Shown: positions 1-6,116 of the stretch, piece after piece | How the letters are laid out: the number at the start of each line of letters is the position of its first letter | How positions within the stretch are numbered: the first letter of the stretch is position 1 | Assembly: GCA_958448395.1 (NCBI GenBank) | Contig: CAUDDP010000079.1 | Coordinates: 1 to 8,621, forward strand | Length of the DNA stretch: 8,621 nt | Direction of reading: 5' to 3' | DNA from: an uncultured Oscillospiraceae bacterium | GTDB lineage: Bacteria > Bacillota > Clostridia > Oscillospirales > Ruminococcaceae | Notes under the pieces: generated by a model | The model's input: only the letters and a program-made list of their open reading frames with translations | Told to the model about the DNA's origin: nothing | Databases searched by the model: none | Translations under genes and position numbers: made by a program

Positions 1-53
1 GCGCCACCTTGCCAAGGTGGAGGTAGCGAGTTCGAGCCTCGTAATCCGCTCCA
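1..53 (+). tRNA. tRNA-Gly (anticodon GCC), 3' part, cut by window start
   Basis: This is the 3' part of a glycine tRNA; the acceptor 5' strand and D arm lie before the window. The anticodon stem pairs 4-8 (CCACC) with 16-20 (GGTGG) around the 7-base loop TTGCCAA, placing the anticodon GCC at 11-13. The T arm pairs 26-30 with 38-42 around loop TTCGAGC (31-37). The acceptor 3' strand is 43-49, the discriminator base is T50, and the CCA end is encoded at 51-53. A strong terminator follows 24 bp later, so this is the last or only gene of its transcript. Confidence 0.95.
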
Positions 54-77
54 TTGCATTGTATTATCTCTTCCATT

Positions 78-120
78 AGAAAGACCGTTAGTTTCCCCCT
101 AACGGTCTTTCTTCTTTATT
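78..120 (+). terminator. Rho-independent terminator after tRNA-Gly
   Basis: A perfect 14-bp inverted repeat (78-91 with 99-112) encloses a short pyrimidine-rich loop and is followed by a T-rich stretch (TCTTTATT). It ends the rightward tRNA transcript. The left side is less T-rich on the opposite strand, so rightward termination is its likely role. Confidence 0.9.
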
Positions 121-125
121 CTCTT

Positions 126-182
126 AAAAAAGAAAAAATCCGGTTTTGTGTATCGAATGGCACAGAACCGGATTTGTCTTTT
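126..182 (-). terminator. Terminator of the pdxST operon (possibly bidirectional)
   Basis: Arms 136-150 and 161-175 form a 15-bp stem with one G-U wobble and a 10-base loop. Read leftward, the hairpin is followed by a T run interrupted by a single C, the typical end of a leftward transcript, about 30 bp after the pdxT stop. Read rightward it is followed by GTCTTTTT, so it may also back up the tRNA terminator. Confidence 0.88.
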
Positions 183-205
183 TATGATATAGATAGAATT
201 GGAAT

Positions 206-772
206 TTAGTATCGACAAGCAGTCAGAAATGCTTCGTGAATTCGCATATCGGCATCCAGTTCCGGATGAAAGGCAACTGCTGTTTGCTGTTTCCAGCGTA
301 CTGCTACAATTCGATCTTCTACCGTTGCCAGTACTTCCACGCCGTCTTCTACAGATGCAATATACGGGGCACGAATAAAGGTCATCGGAATATCGCCCAG
401 TCCGGCAAAGGGTGCAGTTGTGTGAAAACTACCCAGCTGTCGACCATAGGCGTTTCGCTGTACCGTCACTGGCAATGTACAAAAACAGCGTCTGGTGTCG
501 TTTGCAATATTCTTTGCCAGCAGAATCAGCCCGGCACATGTTGCCAGAACCGGCAGACCCGCTTCGATTTGGGTGTGGAGTGTTTCAAACATGTCCAGTT
601 CTTTCAGCAGCTTCCCTTGTACCGTGCTTTCGCCTCCCGGCAGAATCAAGCCGTCATAGCTTTGCAGGACATCGGACTTCTGTCGCAGTTCGAGCGGTTC
701 TGCCCCCAGCTCCTGTATTCGTTTCGCATGTTCTGCAAATGCTCCTTGTACAGCAAGGATTGCAATTTTCAT
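206..772 (-). CDS. pdxT: Pyridoxal 5'-phosphate synthase glutaminase subunit PdxT
   Basis: PdxT hydrolyses glutamine and passes ammonia to PdxS in the cytoplasmic PLP synthase complex (the DXP-independent vitamin B6 route). The 188-residue product has the normal family length. It opens with MKIAILAVQGAF and shows the PGGEST motif at 45-50. The class I amidotransferase triad is visible: Cys79 in TCAGLI, and His169 and Glu171 in FHPEL, matching the known positions in B. subtilis PdxT within one residue. Its ATG lies 3 bp after the pdxS stop codon; an AGAGG sequence inside the pdxS 3' end is its only ribosome binding site, so translation is probably coupled. A terminator follows. No anomaly is seen in the sequence. 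Confidence 0.97.
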   Translation of the reverse strand: MKIAILAVQGAFAEHAKRIQELGAEPLELRQKSDVLQSYDGLILPGGESTVQGKLLKELDMFETLHTQIEAGLPVLATCAGLILLAKNIANDTRRCFCTLPVTVQRNAYGRQLGSFHTTAPFAGLGDIPMTFIRAPYIASVEDGVEVLATVEDRIVAVRWKQQTAVAFHPELDADMRIHEAFLTACRY

Positions 773-775
773 GGT

Positions 776-1654
776 TTACTTTCCTCTCTCTGCCATCAGC
801 AGGGCAATTTCCTGTTCATTGATACCAACCATTGCTTCGCCCAGATCTTCAGACAGTTCTGCCAGCATGGCAGCATCAGTATAGTTGGTGACTGCCTTTA
901 CGATTGCAGCGGCACGTTTCTCCGGATTGCCGGATTTGAAGATACCAGAGCCAACAAAAACACCTTCTGCTCCTAACTGCATCATCAGAGCAGCATCTGC
1001 CGGTGTTGCTACACCGCCAGCTGCAAAGTTAACCACTGGCAGCCGTCCGTTTTCTTGTACATAGCAAACCAGATCATACGGCACTTGCAGCTGTTTTGCT
1101 GCCTCATAGAGTTCATCTGTCCGCATGGAGGTCAGCCGTGCAATTTCCTTGTTCATCATTCTCATGTGACGAACAGCCTGTACAATGTCTCCCGTACCCG
1201 GTTCGCCCTTTGTCCGGATCATGGTTGCTCCTTCTGCAATTCTCCGCAGTGCTTCGCCGAGATCCTTTGCACCACAGACAAATGGTACTTTGAATGCGGT
1301 CTTATCAATGTGGTGCACATCGTCAGCCGGAGAGAGTACTTCGCTTTCGTCAATATAGTCGATTTCAATTGCCTGCAAGATCTGTGCTTCTGCGAAGTGA
1401 CCAATTCGGCACTTTGCCATTACTGGAATGCTGACTGCATTCTGAATGCCCTTAATCATCTTTGGGTCACTCATACGGGAAACGCCGCCGGCAGCACGAA
1501 TGTCAGCCGGAATGCGTTCCAGAGCCATAACAGCACACGCACCGGCAGCTTCTGCAATTTTTGCCTGTTCCGGTGTGGTAACGTCCATGATGACACCACC
1601 CTTGAGCATTTGTGCCAGTTCTCGATTCAGTTTTACTTGTGTTTGATTTTCCAT
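776..1654 (-). CDS. pdxS: Pyridoxal 5'-phosphate synthase lyase subunit PdxS
   Basis: PdxS condenses ribose 5-phosphate, glyceraldehyde 3-phosphate and the ammonia delivered by PdxT into pyridoxal 5'-phosphate; in the family it forms a dodecameric (beta/alpha)8-barrel core decorated by PdxT. The 292-residue protein is full length. Key residues are in the expected places: Asp24 in VIMDV, Lys81 in VMAKCRIGH and Lys149 in MIRTKGEPGTG, the two lysines that carry covalent intermediates. The start is fixed by AAGGAGA at 1663-1669, 8 bp before the ATG. It is the first gene of a two-gene leftward operon with pdxT, and is read from a promoter embedded in the shared intergenic region with the divergent MocR regulator. 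Confidence 0.98.
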   Translation of the reverse strand: MENQTQVKLNRELAQMLKGGVIMDVTTPEQAKIAEAAGACAVMALERIPADIRAAGGVSRMSDPKMIKGIQNAVSIPVMAKCRIGHFAEAQILQAIEIDYIDESEVLSPADDVHHIDKTAFKVPFVCGAKDLGEALRRIAEGATMIRTKGEPGTGDIVQAVRHMRMMNKEIARLTSMRTDELYEAAKQLQVPYDLVCYVQENGRLPVVNFAAGGVATPADAALMMQLGAEGVFVGSGIFKSGNPEKRAAAIVKAVTNYTDAAMLAELSEDLGEAMVGINEQEIALLMAERGK

Positions 1655-1684
1655 GATGACAATCTCCTTTATCGCAAAAATAAT

Positions 1685-1705
1685 ATAGTGGCAATTTGCT
1701 ACTAT
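1685..1705. promoter_or_regulatory. Candidate operator: 21-bp near-palindrome in the pdx intergenic region
   Basis: Nine of ten base pairs are symmetrical around position 1695 (left arm ATAGTGGCAA, right arm TTGCTACTAT). Its half-site AATTTGCTA (1693-1701) recurs as a direct repeat at 1727-1735, 34 bp away, over the regulator's -10 region. It lies in the pdxS leader and just upstream of the regulator's -35. That the divergent MocR protein binds here is inference from position and symmetry. Confidence 0.55.
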
Positions 1706-1710
1706 TTTGG

Positions 1711-1739
1711 TTGACGGGAAATAAAAAATTTGCTATACT
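1711..1739 (+). promoter_or_regulatory. SigA-type promoter for the MocR/PdxR-like regulator
   Basis: TTGACG (1711-1716) and TATACT (1734-1739) are separated by 17 bp, and a TG one base before the -10 gives an extended -10 (TGCTATACT). Transcription would start near 1746, giving a leader of about 75 nt. The copy of AATTTGCTA at 1727-1735 overlaps the spacer and -10, a good position for autorepression. Confidence 0.8.
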
Positions 1740-1742
1740 CTT

Positions 1743-1770
1743 AGTATACCGCAAACTGACCTGTTGTAAA
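1743..1770 (-). promoter_or_regulatory. SigA-type promoter for pdxST
   Basis: On the minus strand TTTACA (1765-1770) is followed after 16 bp by TATACT (1743-1748). Transcription would begin near 1736, giving a leader of about 80 nt before pdxS. The -10 box sits 3 bp from the -10 box of the divergent regulator promoter, so the two polymerases cannot occupy both at once. Confidence 0.7.
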
Positions 1771-1801
1771 TACTCAATTGAAACCATTTCAGTCAGGTCA
1801 G
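1756..1801. repeat. Inverted repeat around the pdxS -35 / in the regulator leader
   Basis: CTGACCTG (1756-1763) and CAGGTCAG (1794-1801) are perfect 8-bp inverted repeats. Between them is a smaller palindrome, TGAAA-cca-TTTCA (1779-1791). As DNA the arms flank the pdxS -35 box and could be protein sites. As RNA in the regulator transcript they could form a stem ending 6 nt before its ribosome binding site. An 8-bp match in this span could also arise by chance. Confidence 0.4.
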
Positions 1802-1821
1802 ATTCTATAGGAGGTTTCCCT

Positions 1822-3234
1822 ATGCTTACCTATTCCTTTACCAATATCGGGTCAGAGCCCCTCTATCAACACCTCTATCAATGTATCAAAAGTGACGTAA
1901 TTTCGGGCGTTTTGTCGCCGGGTGCAAAAATGCCGTCCAAGCGAGCGTTTGCACTGCATCTGGGTATTAGCGTTATGACGGTGGAAAGTGCATATGGTCA
2001 GCTTGTGGCAGAAGGCTACCTGTATTCTTTGCCCAGAAAAGGTTTTTTTGTGACAGACATTCGCCAACAGAAACCTGTTTGTAAGCCGGATGTGCAACTG
2101 TTTGTACCGAAAATAGCACCAGTTTGGTTTGCCGATTTTGTTAGCAATCATACAGAACCGGATAACTTTCCCTTTTCCGTCTGGAACAGCTTGATGCGGA
2201 AGTGTATGACACAGCATCAGCAGGACTTGATGCAGAATGCCCCTGCCGGCGGTGTTGCAGAGCTGCGGCAGGCAATTGCAGACCATTTGCAGGCATTTCG
2301 AGGCATTCAGGTTGCACCAGAACAAATTATCATTGGTGCCGGAACGGATGTACTCTATGGGTTATTGATTCAGCTGCTGGGTTATGACTGTCATTATGCA
2401 GCAGAAGACCCCGGCTATGCGAAAATTGCAAATATCTACCGCAGTCATCACGTTGCTTTTACAACAGTCCCGATTGACCATTGCGGTGTGTCGGTAAATG
2501 CCTTGCAGGAATGCGGTGCAGATGTGGTGCACTGTTCCCCTTCACACCATTACCCAACGGGGATTGTCATGCCAGTAAGCCGCCGCTATGCCCTACTGGG
2601 CTGGGCAACAGAACGGGAAAACCGTTATATCATTGAGGATGATTTTGACTCTGAATTTCGCATGACTGGAAAACCGCTGCCGACTTTACAGAGCATGGAT
2701 ACAACCGGCAGTGTTATCTATATGAATACATTTACCAAGAGCCTTTCTTCGACCATCCGGATTGGATATATGGTGTTGCCGCCACCCTTGGCAGTGCGGT
2801 TTTATGAGAAACTGGGGTTTTATGCCTGCACGGTTTCCGTTTTTGAACAACTGGTACTGGCTCATTTTATTGCAGGGGGATATTTTGAAACCCATATCAA
2901 CCGGATGCGAAATCGCTATCGGCAGAAGCGGGACAAGTTGATTACCAGTTTGCGGGAAGCCATGTCGCCTGAAATGGCAGAGATTTCTGAAGAAGAAGCA
3001 GGACTGCATTTTCTGCTGCGGGTGAAAACCAATGCAACGGATGCAGAATTGGTGCAGCGTGCCGAGCGGCAAAAATTGCGTGTAGCGTGTTTGTCCTCCT
3101 ATTATGCACAGAAAGCACAGGCAGAGGCACATACACTGGTGCTGAACTATTCCAGTGTGCCGGAAGGGGTGATGGCGGAGGCAGCAGAACGGTTGCGGCA
3201 AGTGGTAGAAAACGGACACAGGCAGACAGCGTAG
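1822..3234 (+). CDS. pdxR: MocR-family regulator, probable PdxR (GntR HTH fused to aminotransferase-like domain)
   Basis: MocR-type regulators join a GntR winged helix to a PLP-binding fold type I aminotransferase domain. PdxR members sense PLP and control pdxST. In this 470-residue protein the winged helix spans about 1-80 (PLYQHLY, GAKMPSKRAFA, MTVESAYGQLVAEGYL). The aminotransferase-like part spans about 110-465 with SPSHHYPTG (239-247), EDDFDSEFR (272-280) and FTKSL, in which Lys306 is the expected PLP Schiff-base lysine. The start is taken at 1822, 7 bp after TAGGAGG (1808-1814). An in-frame upstream start at 1696 is rejected because it precedes the promoter. The gene is divergent from pdxST, which favours PdxR over GabR or other MocR roles. 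Its last codons and stop lie in a dispersed repeat (3217-3247). Confidence 0.88.
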   Translation: MLTYSFTNIGSEPLYQHLYQCIKSDVISGVLSPGAKMPSKRAFALHLGISVMTVESAYGQLVAEGYLYSLPRKGFFVTDIRQQKPVCKPDVQLFVPKIAPVWFADFVSNHTEPDNFPFSVWNSLMRKCMTQHQQDLMQNAPAGGVAELRQAIADHLQAFRGIQVAPEQIIIGAGTDVLYGLLIQLLGYDCHYAAEDPGYAKIANIYRSHHVAFTTVPIDHCGVSVNALQECGADVVHCSPSHHYPTGIVMPVSRRYALLGWATERENRYIIEDDFDSEFRMTGKPLPTLQSMDTTGSVIYMNTFTKSLSSTIRIGYMVLPPPLAVRFYEKLGFYACTVSVFEQLVLAHFIAGGYFETHINRMRNRYRQKRDKLITSLREAMSPEMAEISEEEAGLHFLLRVKTNATDAELVQRAERQKLRVACLSSYYAQKAQAEAHTLVLNYSSVPEGVMAEAAERLRQVVENGHRQTA

Positions 3235-3247
3235 CGATTCTGCCGGC
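3217..3247 (+). repeat. Dispersed repeat copy 1 (31 bp, overlaps the end of pdxR)
   Basis: These 31 bases match the reverse complement of 8492-8522 with one mismatch (T at 3232 against A). The copy starts inside the last codons of the regulator gene and supplies its final residues (about HRQTA) and TAG stop. Part of it (GGCAGA...TCTGCC in the other copy) can fold on itself. The flanks on both sides differ from those of the copy at 8492, so the unit is short and well bounded here. Confidence 0.8.
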
Positions 3248-3343
3248 ACAGTTTGTGATTGGTAGCGGTAGAATGCATTCTCGTCGAACTTACAGTATAA
3301 CAGATTTTGGCGGTTTTTTCTATTTTTTTATCGAACTCACGTT
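3248..3343. other. Intergenic sequence between the repeat copy and the shared terminator
   Basis: There is no gene here. It contains a perfect 12-bp palindrome, AGAATGCATTCT (3270-3281), a near-identical direct repeat TCGAACTYAC at 3284-3293 and 3331-3340, and a T-rich tract (about 3314-3329) without a hairpin before it. None of these can be given a function from sequence. Confidence 0.5.
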
Positions 3344-3380
3344 AAAACAGGGAAGCACCCGAAAATGCTTCCCTGTTTTT
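3344..3380. terminator. Bidirectional terminator between convergent pdxR and the CBS-domain gene
   Basis: A perfect 14-bp stem (3344-3357 with 3366-3379) has an 8-base loop. The A-rich left end and T-rich right end give a U-rich tail in both directions. It lies 110 bp after the regulator stop and 31 bp after the stop of the leftward gene, so it should serve both convergent transcripts. Confidence 0.87.
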
Positions 3381-3409
3381 CATGCCATATTTTTGACATC
3401 ATGCAGATA

Positions 3410-4720
3410 TTAACTTTTTTCTGTTTCCGATACGCAAACTTCTGCCTTAATCCTTGCAATCCAATTTTCTTCAATCAGCAGTATGGTAAATCGCACCTGC
3501 CCATATGTAATCACCGGCGTTTCCTCTGCATCTGGAATGCGTCCAAGCTGTTCGACCAGAAAACCACTCATGGTATCGAATGTCTCCCCTTCAGGCAGTG
3601 AGATTCCTAATTTCGGCAACACGTCTTCTGGGTCAGCAGAACCTTTGATGATGTAGATATGATCGGAGACCATACGCATTTCCTGTTCTGCCTCTTCTTC
3701 ATCGTATTCATCCCGAATGCTGCCGACAATCTCCTCTAAGATGTCCTCCACTGTCAAAATACCAGCCGTTCCGCCGTATTCGTCTACAGCAACTGCCATC
3801 TGTGCGTTGTGGCGTGTCATTTCTGTCAGAACATCCTTGCATTTCGCTGTTTCCGGCACAAATAGCACCGTTCGCATAAAGTGATGGATATTGAAATGAT
3901 CTACATGCTTTTCCCCAATCAGAGCCAGCAAATCTTTTACAATCAGTACACCGATGATGTTGTCCATGTTCTCCTCATAAACTGGCATTCTGGAATAGCC
4001 TTCATTGATTGCCAGATACACGGCATCCATAACTTTCATATTGATATCCACCCCGATAACGTTTCGGCGATGTGTCATCACATCAGAAACCTCCACATCA
4101 TTAAATTCCAGGATGTTGTCAATCATTTCTTTCTGCTGGGTAGCAAGTACGCCGTTTCGCGTGCCGGCATCCACGATGGACAGAATCTCCTCTTCGGTGA
4201 TGGCTTCAGACACGGCACCTCTTCCGTAGAGAAGACGAGTCAGTCCCGCAATAATAGCCTGTATCGGCTGTAGCCAGCAGAGCAGAAACGAGAATAGCTT
4301 TTGTTTTTTCAGCAGTCGCTTTTCTGGAATGCTACAAACATACATTGGCAATGCTGCACTGATAATAAAAATAAGTAGGGAGAAAAGCATGGTAATTGCT
4401 AGTAAAATAGCGATATACCATTCTGTGGTCATCCAGCCCGGGTTGTAAATGCGTCTGAACGGTGCAATGGCACCGGCAACCAAGCAGGGGAACAGCGTAT
4501 GAAAAAGAATCTGCTGTGTGGTTCCCATTCGTTTCAGCAGTTTCGGTTTTTGCATCAGGATTTGCAGCTTGATTGAAAGGGCAGGCTGGGGAGAAAGCAG
4601 CTTCCATTTTGTCCGGAGTTCTTTCAAGGCTACAATGCCGGAGGCAATCCAAATGTGCAGCAGAAAAAATAAAATGGCTGCTGCGGAAAATCCGAATATC
4701 CATAATCGGACGGTGTTCAT
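3410..4720 (-). CDS. HlyC/CorC (CNNM)-type membrane protein with CBS pair
   Basis: Members of this family are membrane proteins with a CNNM (DUF21) domain, a tandem CBS (Bateman) module that binds adenine nucleotides, and a C-terminal CorC/HlyC domain; several are linked to magnesium or cobalt export. The 436-residue protein has hydrophobic segments near 7-31, 72-88 and 101-129. CBS repeats lie at about 213-270 (DVMTHRRN, GYSRMPVYEE, IGVLIVKDLL) and 280-335 (AVDEYGGTAGILTVEDILEEIVG), and the CorC domain at about 350-428 (GETFDTMSGFLVEQLGRIP). The ATG at 4720 is chosen because GAGG (4728-4731) lies 7 bp upstream; a TTG two codons earlier is too close to it. The membrane part is divergent and lacks the usual S-x-x-E-T-A motif. 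The transported ion cannot be told. Confidence 0.9.
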   Translation of the reverse strand: MNTVRLWIFGFSAAAILFFLLHIWIASGIVALKELRTKWKLLSPQPALSIKLQILMQKPKLLKRMGTTQQILFHTLFPCLVAGAIAPFRRIYNPGWMTTEWYIAILLAITMLFSLLIFIISAALPMYVCSIPEKRLLKKQKLFSFLLCWLQPIQAIIAGLTRLLYGRGAVSEAITEEEILSIVDAGTRNGVLATQQKEMIDNILEFNDVEVSDVMTHRRNVIGVDINMKVMDAVYLAINEGYSRMPVYEENMDNIIGVLIVKDLLALIGEKHVDHFNIHHFMRTVLFVPETAKCKDVLTEMTRHNAQMAVAVDEYGGTAGILTVEDILEEIVGSIRDEYDEEEAEQEMRMVSDHIYIIKGSADPEDVLPKLGISLPEGETFDTMSGFLVEQLGRIPDAEETPVITYGQVRFTILLIEENWIARIKAEVCVSETEKS

Positions 4721-4805
4721 AAACAATCCTCATCTCTTTCTTGTAGTATCTGTAATTTTGCGGTTGGATTCGTTACGCTGTGGGATGGATGTTAATTTTA
4801 TACGC

Positions 4806-4833
4806 AAAAACGCTGCCGACAGGCGGCAGCGTT
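4806..4833 (-). terminator. Rho-independent terminator of spoVS
   Basis: A perfect 10-bp stem (4809-4818 with 4824-4833) rich in G and C has a 5-base loop. Read leftward it is followed by a short T run. It begins 16 bp after the spoVS stop. The rightward side has no T run, so it acts on leftward transcripts only. Confidence 0.9.
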
Positions 4834-4848
4834 CCGTTTCGGCGGGGT

Positions 4849-5109
4849 TTAGCGTTCTTCGCAAATCAACTTGATCGCTGTCCGCTCTTCTCCATCAATT
4901 AAAATGTTGGCGAATGCTGGGATGCAAATCAAATCCACACCAATTGGTGCTAAATAGCCTCTTGCAATGGCAATGGCTTTGACTGCCTGATTCGCTGCAC
5001 CGGCACCAACTGCCTGCACCTCCACCATTTTCTTTTCACGGATGACACCGGCAATCGCACCGGCAACAGAGTTCGGGGATGAGTGGGATGATACTTTTAA
5101 AATCTCCAT
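4849..5109 (-). CDS. spoVS: Stage V sporulation protein S (SpoVS)
   Basis: SpoVS is a small Alba-like protein that, in B. subtilis, is needed for proper progression through sporulation and coat assembly. The 86-residue product has exactly the usual length and is highly similar from end to end: MEILKVSSHSSPNSVAGAI at the start, GAGAANQAVKAIAIARGY in the middle, and VDLICIPAF and IDGEERTAIKLI at the end. The start at 5109 is chosen because it gives the conserved MEILKVS terminus and has GGAGG 10 bp upstream; an in-frame ATG seven codons earlier would overlap that site. It follows ymdB on the same strand, an order also known in Bacillus, and has its own promoter and terminator. Homologues also exist in non-sporulating bacteria, so it does not prove sporulation. 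Confidence 0.96.
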   Translation of the reverse strand: MEILKVSSHSSPNSVAGAIAGVIREKKMVEVQAVGAGAANQAVKAIAIARGYLAPIGVDLICIPAFANILIDGEERTAIKLICEER

Positions 5110-5184
5110 AGAAAAACGTCCTCCAGTCATAACACAATTTTCAATCCTTCATTGTTTTGTTGTTGTTTAGCGTAACGCATATTC

Positions 5185-5213
5185 ATTATACAATAGCCGG
5201 AAGAAAAAAGCAA
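5185..5213 (-). promoter_or_regulatory. SigA-type promoter for spoVS
   Basis: On the minus strand TTGCTT (5208-5213) is followed after 17 bp by a perfect TATAAT (5185-5190), giving a start near 5178 and a leader of about 70 nt. B. subtilis spoVS is known as a sigma-H gene; this site is instead a vegetative-type promoter. Confidence 0.8.
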
Positions 5214-5236
5214 GCCCTTTCCTTAAAATTTGTGCA

Positions 5237-6001
5237 TTACCTAAAAATTACACGCTCTATTTTCGTACATTTGCCACAGGATGTATCCAATTCGAGGTGA
5301 ACGCCGTTTCCAAAACAGGGAGCGGGGGCTTCTGTGAACCGTTGTGCAAACCGAAAACGGAAGCGGTCAAGTGCAGGTTTGACGGTAACACCGAGAATAG
5401 AATATTCGCCGCCGGTCATGCCGACATCGGTCAGGTAACCAGTGTGATGTTGCAGGATGGTTTCATCCGCCGTTTGTACATGGGTGTGGGTGCCAATCAC
5501 AGCAGAGACCTTTCCGCTCAGAAAATATCCCATGGCTTTCTTTTCAGCGGTTGCTTCCGCGTGAAAGTCTACAATAATATTTTTTGTTTCCAGAGTAGGA
5601 AGGAACTGTTCGATGACAGTAAACGGGTTGTCGAGGGGATCCATGTAAGCAGTTCCCATCAGGTTGATGACAGCGACTTGAAACGGACCGTTGTCCCAGA
5701 TGGTGCAGCCATGTCCGGGGCAGCTGTCCGGAAAGTTCAGCGGTCGCAGAACCGTTTTCTTTTCATAAATGGAAAGAGCCTCCCGTCGTTGAAAGCAGTG
5801 ATTGCCGGTGGTGATGATGTCTGCACCAGCGGAAAAAAGCTGTTCCATTGCGTGTTTTGTAATGCCATTGCCCTGTGCGGAATTTTCACCGTTGACAATG
5901 GTCAGGTCAATTTGATATGTTTGCTTTAATCGCGGCAGTTTTTCCTGTAGGAAGCAGCAGCCGGCATTGCCAACAACATCGCCGATGAGTAGTATATGCA
6001 T
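5237..6001 (-). CDS. ymdB: YmdB-type metallophosphoesterase (TIGR00282 family)
   Basis: YmdB of B. subtilis is a dinuclear-metal phosphodiesterase acting on 2',3'-cyclic nucleotides and affecting biofilm formation and nanotubes. The 254-residue product is slightly shorter than Bacillus YmdB. All metal-binding positions are in place: Asp8 in GDVVG, Glu39 and Asn40 in NGENSAQGNG, Asn67 and His68 in TTGNH, His147 in DFHAEAT, and His172 and His174 in GTHTHVQT. The start at 6001 is chosen because AGGAG lies 8 bp upstream and the family begins MxILxIGDVVG; the in-frame extension to 6082 crosses the promoter. It is upstream of spoVS, as in Bacillus, but here rny is not adjacent. After TTGNH the usual TWD is replaced by CFQ. 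Confidence 0.94.
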   Translation of the reverse strand: MHILLIGDVVGNAGCCFLQEKLPRLKQTYQIDLTIVNGENSAQGNGITKHAMEQLFSAGADIITTGNHCFQRREALSIYEKKTVLRPLNFPDSCPGHGCTIWDNGPFQVAVINLMGTAYMDPLDNPFTVIEQFLPTLETKNIIVDFHAEATAEKKAMGYFLSGKVSAVIGTHTHVQTADETILQHHTGYLTDVGMTGGEYSILGVTVKPALDRFRFRFAQRFTEAPAPCFGNGVHLELDTSCGKCTKIERVIFR

Positions 6002-6065
6002 CCTTGGTTCTCCTATTCTGTTTCCATGGCTATTTTTTATGAAACAATCTGTATGATAGGAGATT

Positions 6066-6095
6066 AGTATAACACAATACACCGCATTTTGTCAA
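6066..6095 (-). promoter_or_regulatory. SigA-type promoter for ymdB
   Basis: On the minus strand a perfect TTGACA (6090-6095) is followed after 18 bp by TATACT (6066-6071), with TG one base before it (extended -10). The start would be near 6059. It lies only 22 bp after the gatD stop, and no terminator is seen between, so ymdB may also receive read-through from murT-gatD. Confidence 0.8.
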
Positions 6096-6116
6096 GTATA
6101 ATTTTGTTACATTTTG

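Noticed and set aside
1055..1714. Long plus-strand open frame (219 codons) opposite pdxS
   Set aside because: It lies antisense to a clear, full-length pdxS, has no good ribosome binding site, and its cysteine/histidine-rich translation looks like a reverse-strand shadow.
1696..1821. N-terminal extension of the regulator by 42 residues
   Set aside because: The upstream start precedes the promoter -35 and -10, the extra residues do not fit the GntR domain, and a strong ribosome binding site sits at the inner ATG.
3281..3340. Direct repeat TCGAACTYAC at 3284 and 3331 as insertion target duplication
   Set aside because: The copies are not identical, do not bracket the dispersed repeat, and ten bases with a mismatch can occur by chance.
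4721..4805. Possible promoter for the CBS-domain gene (GATACT near 4745-4750 on the minus strand)
   Set aside because: No acceptable -35 box lies at a suitable distance, so I cannot support a call; the gene's promoter remains unassigned.
4771..5177. 9-bp inverted repeat (CGTTACGCT / AGCGTAACG) on either side of spoVS
   Set aside because: Inverted matches of this length are expected many times by chance in a window of this size, and nothing else suggests a mobile cassette.
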